This document shows, piece after piece, positions 50,100 through 57,482 of a DNA stretch of 64,000 nucleotides. This DNA comes from Streptomyces sp. CB00316 (GTDB lineage: Bacteria; Actinomycetota; Actinomycetes; Streptomycetales; Streptomycetaceae). The stretch lies in the NCBI RefSeq assembly GCF_001905595.1, contig NZ_LIXI01000010.1, positions 62,001 to 126,000 of the forward strand, written 5' to 3'. Positions within the stretch are counted from its first letter, which is position 1, and every line of letters begins with the position of its first letter. Under the pieces are notes generated by a model, which was not told where the DNA came from, made no database searches, and saw only the letters and a program-made list of their open reading frames with translations. The position numbers and the translations under genes were made by a program.

Positions 50100-50792
50100 A
50101 TGCCGCTCGGCGCCGAAGGATTCACCGTCATCGACCTGCCCGAGGTCGCGCCCGACATCCTGCCCAGCTACGACCGGTGCCCGGTCGACGACTACATGGG
50201 GAACGGGACCCGCTTCAAGCGGTTCTCGCAGTACAAGCTCACGCCCGCCGAGGACGAGAGCTGGTCGTTCAAGCGGCTTCCGCACCGCGACTACACCACG
50301 TACAAGAAGTTCAATCCGGTCGGTGGCGGTATCCGCCGCGTCTACGAGCCGATCGAGGTGGACTTCACCCCGCTGATCTCCGAGGGCATCCGCGAACTGG
50401 GCCTGGACCGGTCCGAGCCGTGGCAGATCAACGTCCACCAGAACCGGACCCGCGCCGACGGCGGCAAGCCGGGCCCGCTCACGCCGGAGGGCGTCCACCA
50501 CGACGGGCACGAGTTCGTCATGATAGCCATCCTGAACAAGGTGAACGTGGCGGGCGGCACCACCCGGCTGTGGAAGCCGGGGGCGGACGCACCCTTCTGG
50601 TCGGGCACGCTCGACGCCGGCCAGGCGGTCCTGCTGGACGACCGGGGGCTCGCCCACGACGTCACCGACGTCCTCTCCGCCGACGGCGGGCCCGGCCACC
50701 GCGACATCGTGATCATCGCCTTCTCCCGCTGGGCGGAGAAGTGGTACGGCGAGGAGCACGACGCGGCGGCGCTGGAGGAGCAGGACGCCTGA
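50100..50792 (+). CDS. Fe(II)/2-oxoglutarate-dependent oxygenase (amino-acid hydroxylase/IDO-like)
   Basis: A 230-residue non-haem iron enzyme. The HxD...H triad is His133, Asp135 (PEGVHHDGHEFVMIAIL) and His186 (DRGLAHDVTDV), with Arg201 (GPGHRDIVIIAFSRW) as the 2OG carboxylate ligand. This is the layout of the 2OG-Fe_Oxy_2 family that includes L-isoleucine 4-hydroxylase, which acts on free amino acids. It starts 34 nt after the HDO gene. In hormaomycin and belactosin pathways a 2OG enzyme (HrmJ/BelL) turns the HDO product into a nitrocyclopropane; a similar second step on the HDO product is my working hypothesis. A strong hairpin follows. Confidence 0.85.
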   Translation: MPLGAEGFTVIDLPEVAPDILPSYDRCPVDDYMGNGTRFKRFSQYKLTPAEDESWSFKRLPHRDYTTYKKFNPVGGGIRRVYEPIEVDFTPLISEGIRELGLDRSEPWQINVHQNRTRADGGKPGPLTPEGVHHDGHEFVMIAILNKVNVAGGTTRLWKPGADAPFWSGTLDAGQAVLLDDRGLAHDVTDVLSADGGPGHRDIVIIAFSRWAEKWYGEEHDAAALEEQDA

Positions 50793-50798
50793 TGTACG

Positions 50799-50836
50799 GG
50801 GCCGCTCCCGGCCCGAGCTCGCGCCGGGAGCGGCCC
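50799..50836 (+). terminator. Internal terminator or attenuator between the 2OG gene and the DapF-like gene
   Basis: GGGCCGCTCCCGGC at 50799-50812 and its exact complement at 50823-50836 form a 14-bp stem with a 10-nt loop, 6 nt after the 2OG stop and 30 nt before the DapF-like ATG. It should end or weaken transcription from the HDO-2OG pair, so the following genes may have their own promoter or be expressed at a lower level. Confidence 0.8.
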
Positions 50837-50865
50837 TGTCCCCCGCCACCTACCTGAGACGAGTC

Positions 50866-51768
50866 ATGACCGACTTCTTCAAGTATCAGGCACTGGGCAA
50901 CGACTACGTGGTGATCGACCCCCGCTGCACCGACGTCCCCGTCTCGCCGGAGTCCGTACGACTTCTCTGCGACCGGCACTTCGGCATCGGCGCGGACGGG
51001 GTGCTGCACGGCCCGCTGGAGGAGCCCCGCCCCGGGCGCCCGGTCCCGCTGGCCCTCTTCAACTCGGACGGCTCCGTCTGCGAGCGCAGCGGCAACGGGC
51101 TGCGGATGTTCGCCCTGCACCTGGCCGAGCGGGACCCGGGGACGTGGGCGGGCGGTGAGCCGTTCACGCTCCGGACGGCCGCGGGCGACAGCCCCGTGCA
51201 GATCCTGGACCGGGCGGCCGGGATCGTCCAAGTCGGCCTGGGGAGGCCCCTGTTCGATGCCGCCGCCCTGCCGCTGCTGGACGAGGACGGCACGCCGGCC
51301 GAGGGACCGACGCTCTCCGTGCCGCTGACGGTCGGGGAGCGCAAGCTGACGGTGACCGCCCTCCACAACGGCAACCCGCACACGGTGGTGCCCGTGGACG
51401 CGCCGACCGCCGAGCTGGCCCGGAGCCTGGGCCCCGAGATCGCCGGGCACGCCCGCTTCCCGCAGCGCACCAATGTGCAGTTCCTGCGGGTGGTGAGCCG
51501 GAGGGTCCTGGAGATCGAGGTGTACGAACGTGGCGCCGGTTACGCGCTGGCCTCGGGCAGCAGCGCCTGCGCCGCCGCCTCCGCCGCCCGCGAACTGGGG
51601 CTCTGCGAGGACCGGGTGGAGGTCCGTATGCCAGGTGGCAGTGTGACCGTGGCCCTCGCGCCGGACGGGTCGGTGACGCTGACCGGAGAGTCCCAGCAGG
51701 TGGCGACCGGTGTGTTCGCCCCGGCGCTGCGCGCCCGGCTGGACCGCACCGCGGAGGCCGCCCGATGA
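50866..51768 (+). CDS. DapF-fold amino-acid epimerase-like protein with Ser/Ser in place of both catalytic Cys
   Basis: A 300-residue protein with the two-lobed diaminopimelate epimerase fold: FKYQALGNDYVVID at the N-terminus, FGIGADGVL, NSDGSVCERSGNG, HNGNPHTVV, ERGAGYALASGSSACAA. In DapF the two catalytic cysteines are in the contexts xxCGNG and xACGxG. Here they are Ser75 (ERSGNG) and Ser230 (LASGSS), and the Glu of GAGE is Tyr. The nearby Cys72 and Cys234 are not in the catalytic positions. Ordinary lysine-pathway DapF activity is thus unlikely. Its place in an NRPS operon suggests epimerisation or dehydration/isomerisation of an unusual amino acid. Overlaps the next gene by 4 nt. Confidence 0.85.
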   Translation: MTDFFKYQALGNDYVVIDPRCTDVPVSPESVRLLCDRHFGIGADGVLHGPLEEPRPGRPVPLALFNSDGSVCERSGNGLRMFALHLAERDPGTWAGGEPFTLRTAAGDSPVQILDRAAGIVQVGLGRPLFDAAALPLLDEDGTPAEGPTLSVPLTVGERKLTVTALHNGNPHTVVPVDAPTAELARSLGPEIAGHARFPQRTNVQFLRVVSRRVLEIEVYERGAGYALASGSSACAAASAARELGLCEDRVEVRMPGGSVTVALAPDGSVTLTGESQQVATGVFAPALRARLDRTAEAAR

Positions 51769-52895
51769 GCATCACGGATGAGTACCCCATGCAGCGGTGG
51801 GTCTTCCAGGACGCCGCCGGACGCTTCGACATCGACCTCGGGGACAGCAACATGCTCCCGGGACGGCTCGACCAGCTCGCCGTGGACCCCGGGCTGGAGC
51901 TGGACTACGGGCACGACCGGGGCATCGGCGCGCTGCGCGACCGGGTCGCGGACCTCTACGCCGGCGACGCCGCCTCCGTACTGATCACCCAGGGTGCCCA
52001 GCAGGCCCTCTACCTCGTCTACGCCTCCCTGCTCGCCCCCGGCGCCCAGGTGATCGTCTACCGGCCGGGGTGGCAGCAGTCCTGGGACATCACCGCCGAT
52101 CTGGGGTGCCAGGTCGACTGCGCCCCCTACCGCGAGGACCTCACCTTCGACGTGGAGGCGGCCGCCGCGCTGGCCGGGCCCGGGCTGCGGCTGATAGTCG
52201 CCAACTCCCCCTGCAATCCCACGGGTCGGCGGATCGCCGACGCCGATCTGCGCGGGCTGCTTGAGCTGGCGGAGCGGCGGGACGCCTATCTGCTGCTCGA
52301 CGAGGAGTACGCGCTCGATCTGAGGGACTCCCCCGCACGCTCCAGCGACCGGGTGATCTCGGTCTCCAGCCTCTCCAAGGTGTACGGATTCCCCGGTCTG
52401 CGGGTCGGCTGGATGTACGGGCCGCCGGAGGTCGTCGAGGGGTGCGCACGACGCAAGTTCCTCTCCACCATCGCCAATTCGGTGCTCTGCGAGACGCTGG
52501 CCTGCGATGTGCTGGACCACCGGGACCACTATCTGCGCCGGTACGCGGACATCACCAGCCAAGGACTGAGGCTCGTACGGGAGTTCGCGAGGCGCAACGC
52601 GGACGCCGTGCAGCTCGTGGAGCCGGAGAACACCCCCTTCGCCTGGCTCCGGCTGACCACCGGGGAGCAGCCGCTGTCGCTCTGCCGCCGGGTGCTGGAC
52701 GCCGGAGTGCTGCTGATGCCCGGCGAGACCCTCGGGGCCACCGACGGCTTCCGGATCTGTTTCGCCCGCGATCCCGAGGCCGTGACCGAGGGGCTGAGAC
52801 GGATCGAACCGCTGCTCCGCCCCACCCCCCAAGCTCCCCCGTCCGCTGCTCCCTTCAGCGGACAGAACAGCAATCTGCCGAACGGAGTCCTGTGA
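51765..52895 (+). CDS. PLP-dependent aminotransferase class I/II
   Basis: A 376-residue fold-type I PLP enzyme. PLP-site landmarks: GAQQALYLVYASLL, ANSPCNPTGRR (Asn151), LLLDEEYALD, and the Schiff-base lysine in SSLSKVYGFPGLRVGW (Lys205); the substrate-carboxylate Arg is in GFRICFA near the C-terminus. The general type is aspartate/histidinol-phosphate aminotransferase-like, but enzymes of this group also include PLP cyclases and oxidases of non-ribosomal pathways such as VioD and MppP. The start overlaps the DapF-like stop (ATGA) and its end overlaps the NRPS start region, so it is part of one operon. The substrate is unknown. Confidence 0.88.
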   Translation: MSITDEYPMQRWVFQDAAGRFDIDLGDSNMLPGRLDQLAVDPGLELDYGHDRGIGALRDRVADLYAGDAASVLITQGAQQALYLVYASLLAPGAQVIVYRPGWQQSWDITADLGCQVDCAPYREDLTFDVEAAAALAGPGLRLIVANSPCNPTGRRIADADLRGLLELAERRDAYLLLDEEYALDLRDSPARSSDRVISVSSLSKVYGFPGLRVGWMYGPPEVVEGCARRKFLSTIANSVLCETLACDVLDHRDHYLRRYADITSQGLRLVREFARRNADAVQLVEPENTPFAWLRLTTGEQPLSLCRRVLDAGVLLMPGETLGATDGFRICFARDPEAVTEGLRRIEPLLRPTPQAPPSAAPFSGQNSNLPNGVL

Positions 52896-52897
52896 CC

Positions 52898-55800
52898 ATG
52901 AGCGCGTCGGACGCTGACGAGTCCCGTATGCATCTGTCCTTCGGGCAGGAGCAGTTGTGGTTCCTGGACCAGATGAACCCCGGGGAGACCACCTACAACG
53001 TCCCCACCGCCTACCGGCTGCGCGGCCCGCTGGACCTGCCCGCGCTGGAGGGGGCGCTCAACCTCCTCGTGGCCCGTCACGACCAGCTGCGGGTGACCCT
53101 GCACGCGGTGGACGGCGTGCCGCACCAGGTCGTCGCCCCGGCCGAGGACACCCCGCTGCCGGTCACGGATCTGTCGGGGCTCACGGAGGAGGAGCGGGAA
53201 CAGGCGCTCGACAGGGCGCTGAAGGCCGAGGCCGACACCCCGTTCGACCTGGCGGCGGGGCCGGTGCGCCGGTTCCAGCTGTTCAGGCTGGCGGACGAGG
53301 AGCACGTACTCTCCCTCAACTACCACCACATCGTCACCGACGGCTGGTCCGGCGGGGTGATCAGCCGGGACATCACCGAGGCGTACCGCCAGCTGCGGGC
53401 GGGCCTCACTGCCGATCTGCCGGCCCCGGCCGCGACCTACGCCGACCATGTGGAGCGCCAGCGGGAGCAGCGCGCCTCGGGGCAGTGGGAGAGCGAGCTG
53501 GACTTCTGGCAGGAGCGACTGGCCGGTCTGGAGGCGCTGGAGCTGCCCGCCGACCGGGTCCGCCCGGCGGAGCCCACCCGTAACGGCGAGACCTTCACCG
53601 TCAGCTTCCCGGCCGACCTGCTCGGCCACGCGCGCTCCCTCGCGCAGGAGCAGGGCGCCTCGCTGTACATGGTGGTGGCGGCGGCGCTGAAGGTGGTGCT
53701 GGCCCGGTACAGCGGGCAGGACGACATCGCGATCGGGGTGCCGATGCTCGGCCGTACCGATCCCGAACTCGAAGACGTCGTCGGCCTGTTCATCAATATG
53801 ACGGTGCTGCGCTCGGACCTCTCCGGCGGGATCACCTTCGCTGAGCTGATCGAGCGGATCGCCGACAACAACCTCGATGTGTACGACAACCAGGACGTGC
53901 CCTTCGACCATGTCGTCGACCGGGTGCAGCCGGTGCGGGACGCGGGCCGCAACCCGCTGTTCCAGATCGCCGTGCAGTTGCTCGGCGAGACGACCACCGG
54001 GGACGCGCTCCAGCTGGACGGCCTGGAGACCGAGTCGATCCTGGTCTCCGGCGGGCGCTCACGCTTCGATCTGTCCTTCAGCTTCATCGAGGGCGCGGAC
54101 CGGTTGCGGCTGATCGTGGAGTACGCCACCGACCTGTACGACCGCCGCCGGGTCGAGGCGATGGTCGAGCACTTCCGGACGGTGCTGGGCGCGGCCGCCG
54201 CCGACCCGGACACACCGGTCTCCAAGCTGCCGCTGCTCTCCGAGGAGGAGCGGCGCGAGCTGCTGGAGGCCGGGCGCGGGGCCGACTTCGACTACCCGAC
54301 CGAGCCGGTGCACGCCACCATCGCCCGCATCGCGCGCGAGCACCCCGACCTGGTCGCCGCCGTGTGCCGGGGCAAGGAGATGACGTACGCGGAGCTGATC
54401 CGGCGGGCGGACAAGCTGGCCCGCCACATCCGCTCGCGGGGTGTGAAGCAGGAGCAGGTCGTCGCCATCGCGATGGACCGGGACCTGGACGCCCTGGTGG
54501 CGATCGTCGGCGTGATGGTCTCCGGGGCCGCGTACACGATCATCGACCCGTCGCACCCGAACGCGCGCCTGGACCACATGCTGCGGGACACCGCCGCGCC
54601 GCTCGTCATCACCCGGGACGCCGACGTCGGTGACCTGCCGCCCTCCAGCGGGTGGGAAGTGCTGCGGATCGACACCGAGTGGGAGACGGTGGAGGCCGAG
54701 GCCGACGACGTGCCCCTGGAGGAGTGGGCGGAGCCGACCTCCCTCGTCTATGTCCTCTACACCTCCGGGTCGACCGGCAAGCCCAAGGGCGTGATGATCG
54801 AACAGCGCGGGCTGCGCATGTTCATCGAGGCCTACCGGCGCACCTTCGGCGAGTGGGGCCACACGGACCGGCTGCTCCAACTGCCCGCGCTCACCTTCGA
54901 CATGTCGCAGGGCGAGATCTTCGCCGGACTGATCAGCGGGTCCGCGATGGTGCTGGTTGCGCCGGAGGACGCCTCGTCTCCGGAGTCGCTGGGTGCCCTG
55001 ATGCGCGACCAGCGCGTCACCTACGCGGGGCTTTCGCCGGCGATCCTGTCGCTGGTGGAGGCGGAGCCGTACCCGGACCTCAAATACATCATGGGCGGGG
55101 CGGAGGCGCTCCCGGCCGAGCTGGTCAACAAGTGGAACCTGCCGGGCCGCCAGTTCGTGAACCTGTACGGGCCGACCGAGGCGTCGGTGGCAACCACGGA
55201 GTACCTGTGTGAGCACCGCGAGTGGAAGTCCTCGCCGCCGATCGGGCGCCCGGAGTTCAGCCGACTGCACTATGTGGTCGACAAGGAATTCAACCTGGTG
55301 CCGATCGGCGTCCCGGGTGAGCTGCTGATCGGCGGCGACGAGGGGCTGTCGCGCGGCTACCTCAACCTGCCGGAGCTGACGGACGAGAAGTTCGTGCCGG
55401 ACCCGTTCCTCGGCGAGGGGCGCGTCTACCGCACGGGTGACCTGGTGCGCTGGACGCCCGACCTCCAGATCGACTTCATCGGGCGCCTGGACAACCAGGT
55501 GAAGCTGCGTGGTCTACGGATCGAGCTGGGTGAGATCGAGTCGGGGCTGCTGACCCATCCCAAGGTCCGGATGGCGCTGGTGCTGCTGCGCGAGGACGAC
55601 GGGGAGAAGCAGCTCGTCGGGTACTACACAATTCTCGGGGACACCTCGCCGACGGTGGCGGAGCTGCGGGACCACCTGGGGCGGACGATGCCCGAGTACA
55701 TGGTGCCGACCGCGTGGGTGGAGCTGGAGGAGTTCCCGCTGACCCCGGCCCGCAAGATCAACCGGGCGGCGCTGCCGGCCCCGGTCAGCGCGGGCGGTGC

Positions 55801-56077
55801 GGCGGACTCCTACATCGCCCCGGCCACCCCGACCGAGGAGAAGGTCGTCGAGGTCTTCGGGACCGTGCTCGCCCAGGAGCGCGTCGGGACCGGTGCCAGC
55901 TTCTTCGAGCTGGGCGGCAACTCGCTCCAGGCGATGCGGGCGGTCAGCCGGCTCAACAAGCACTTCAAGGTGAAGGTCAACGTCCGGCTGCTGTACGGCG
56001 GTGCCACGGTCGGCGCGCTCGCGACGGCGATCGACGAGCTGGTGGCGAAGGCCGGAAAGGCGGCCAGCCGTGCCTGA
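52898..56077 (+). CDS. Nonribosomal peptide synthetase module C-A-T
   Basis: A 1059-residue NRPS. Condensation domain at residues about 8-440 with the intact active site YHHIVTDGWSGGV (HHxxxDG, residues 143-149); adenylation domain about 455-960 with YTSGSTGKPKGV, YGPTEAS, GELLIGG, YRTGDL and the A10 Lys of LTPARKINR; carrier domain about 965-1045 with phosphopantetheine Ser1009 (FFELGGNSLQAM). By eye the specificity pocket (Stachelhaus order) is D-M-G-G-I-G-L-V-A-K. I know no match; two glycines suggest room for a large side chain. I prefer ATG 52898, 10 nt after GGAG; GTG 52892 is the alternative. An N-terminal C domain implies it accepts a residue from another carrier, presumably that at 57479. 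No epimerase or TE domain. Confidence 0.94.
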   Translation: MSASDADESRMHLSFGQEQLWFLDQMNPGETTYNVPTAYRLRGPLDLPALEGALNLLVARHDQLRVTLHAVDGVPHQVVAPAEDTPLPVTDLSGLTEEEREQALDRALKAEADTPFDLAAGPVRRFQLFRLADEEHVLSLNYHHIVTDGWSGGVISRDITEAYRQLRAGLTADLPAPAATYADHVERQREQRASGQWESELDFWQERLAGLEALELPADRVRPAEPTRNGETFTVSFPADLLGHARSLAQEQGASLYMVVAAALKVVLARYSGQDDIAIGVPMLGRTDPELEDVVGLFINMTVLRSDLSGGITFAELIERIADNNLDVYDNQDVPFDHVVDRVQPVRDAGRNPLFQIAVQLLGETTTGDALQLDGLETESILVSGGRSRFDLSFSFIEGADRLRLIVEYATDLYDRRRVEAMVEHFRTVLGAAAADPDTPVSKLPLLSEEERRELLEAGRGADFDYPTEPVHATIARIAREHPDLVAAVCRGKEMTYAELIRRADKLARHIRSRGVKQEQVVAIAMDRDLDALVAIVGVMVSGAAYTIIDPSHPNARLDHMLRDTAAPLVITRDADVGDLPPSSGWEVLRIDTEWETVEAEADDVPLEEWAEPTSLVYVLYTSGSTGKPKGVMIEQRGLRMFIEAYRRTFGEWGHTDRLLQLPALTFDMSQGEIFAGLISGSAMVLVAPEDASSPESLGALMRDQRVTYAGLSPAILSLVEAEPYPDLKYIMGGAEALPAELVNKWNLPGRQFVNLYGPTEASVATTEYLCEHREWKSSPPIGRPEFSRLHYVVDKEFNLVPIGVPGELLIGGDEGLSRGYLNLPELTDEKFVPDPFLGEGRVYRTGDLVRWTPDLQIDFIGRLDNQVKLRGLRIELGEIESGLLTHPKVRMALVLLREDDGEKQLVGYYTILGDTSPTVAELRDHLGRTMPEYMVPTAWVELEEFPLTPARKINRAALPAPVSAGGAADSYIAPATPTEEKVVEVFGTVLAQERVGTGASFFELGGNSLQAMRAVSRLNKHFKVKVNVRLLYGGATVGALATAIDELVAKAGKAASRA

Positions 56078-57482
56078 ACCCGTCCTGTCACAGGCGGATT
56101 TGGCGCAGCAGGGGGCCGCCGCGCTGAGTGCGGCCGACCCCGAGCTGGCGGGACTGCTGGACGCCGAGGTGGCGCAGCAGCACGCGACGCTCGCCATGGT
56201 GGCGTCCACCAGCATCGCCGATCCCTCCGTGCTGGCGGCCGCCGGATCGGCGCTCTCCAATGTCACGGCCGAGGGGTATCCCGGGGCCCGCTACCACCCG
56301 GGGGCCTCGCAGTTCGACCGGGTGGAGCGGCTCGCGGTGGAGCGGGCCAGGCAGGCGTTCGGCGCGGTGTACGCCAATGTCCAGCCGCACTCCTGCTCCT
56401 CGGCCAACCAGGCGGTGCTGGCCGCGCTGGTCCGCCCGGGCGGCACCATCCTCGCCCTCGACCTGGACTCCGGGGGGCACCTCACCCACGGCTCCCCGGC
56501 CTCGGTGACCGGGATGCACTACAACGCCGTGCACTACGGCCTGGACGGCGAGGGTCGGATCGACTACGCGCAGGTGGCGGCGCTGGCCGAGCTGCACCGG
56601 CCGAGCGTGCTCATCGCGGGGGCCAGTGCCCACCCCCGCACGCTGGATTTCCCGCGCTTCCGCGCCATTGCGGACTCGGTGGGGACGTACCTGGTCGCGG
56701 ACATCTCGCACATCGCGGGTCTGGTGGCGGCCGGGGAGCATCCGACGCCGGTCGATCTGGCACACGCCACGACGACCAGTACCTACAAGCAGCTCGGCGG
56801 GCCGCGCGGCGGGCTGATCCTGATCGGGCGTGAGCACGCGACGCCCGGCCCCGACGGCCGCACCCCGCTGTCGCGGCTGATGCAGCGGGCCGTCTTCCCG
56901 CTGTCCCAGGGCACGCCGAACCCGGCGGCCATCGCGGCGAAGGCCCGGGCCCTCGCGCTGGTCGCGGAGCCCGCCTTCAAGGAGACGATGCGCCTCGTCG
57001 TCGACAACGCGGCGGCCCTGGCGGACGCCCTGTCGGCGCTCGGCCACCGGGTGCTGACCGGCGGCACCGACAACCACATGGTGCTGATCGACCTCACGGG
57101 CCGCCCCATGACCGGGGTGGTCGCGGAACGGGCCCTGGAGGAGTGCGGCATCCTCGCCAACCGGAACCGGGTCCCGGACGACACCCGGCCGCCGCTCGTC
57201 ACCAGCGGGCTGCGGCTGGGCACCAACATCCTGGCCCAGCGCGGCATGGGCCCGGCCGCGATGCGCAGCTGTGCCGCTCTGCTGCACCGGGTGCTGGAGG
57301 CGACGACGGTCCGGGGCGAGCGGGAGTACGTCCTCGACGCCGGGGAGCGGGACGCGGTCCGGGCGGGGGTGGCGGAGCTGTGTGCCCGCCATCCGCTGCC
57401 CCTGGGGGCGGTGTCCGGGGTGCAGGCCGCAGGGGTGCCCGCTGCGGCGGCCTCCGGTGTGCGGGTGGGAGGCATGGCGTGA
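56070..57482 (+). CDS. Serine hydroxymethyltransferase-like PLP enzyme in the NRPS operon
   Basis: A 470-residue SHMT-fold enzyme starting at GTG 56070, which overlaps the NRPS stop by 8 nt. SHMT landmarks: NVTAEGYPGARYHPGASQFD, YANVQPHSCSSANQAVL, LVADISHIAGLVAAGEHP and the PLP-lysine region TTTSTYKQLGGPRGG (Lys240). The usual THK in that segment is TYK, and the EGYPGxRYYGG motif is altered to RYHPG, so it is not a housekeeping GlyA. Such paralogues in NRPS clusters can make or cleave beta-hydroxy amino acids or add a one-carbon unit to an alpha-amino acid. A dedicated precursor enzyme for the peptide is the likely role. Confidence 0.88.
   Translation: MPEPVLSQADLAQQGAAALSAADPELAGLLDAEVAQQHATLAMVASTSIADPSVLAAAGSALSNVTAEGYPGARYHPGASQFDRVERLAVERARQAFGAVYANVQPHSCSSANQAVLAALVRPGGTILALDLDSGGHLTHGSPASVTGMHYNAVHYGLDGEGRIDYAQVAALAELHRPSVLIAGASAHPRTLDFPRFRAIADSVGTYLVADISHIAGLVAAGEHPTPVDLAHATTTSTYKQLGGPRGGLILIGREHATPGPDGRTPLSRLMQRAVFPLSQGTPNPAAIAAKARALALVAEPAFKETMRLVVDNAAALADALSALGHRVLTGGTDNHMVLIDLTGRPMTGVVAERALEECGILANRNRVPDDTRPPLVTSGLRLGTNILAQRGMGPAAMRSCAALLHRVLEATTVRGEREYVLDAGERDAVRAGVAELCARHPLPLGAVSGVQAAGVPAAAASGVRVGGMA

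Noticed and set aside
50866..51768. Calling this gene housekeeping dapF
   Set aside because: Both catalytic cysteines are replaced and the gene is inside an NRPS operon, so the lysine-pathway role is unlikely.
56070..57482. Calling this gene housekeeping glyA
   Set aside because: It overlaps NRPS genes at both ends and has changed residues near the PLP and substrate sites.
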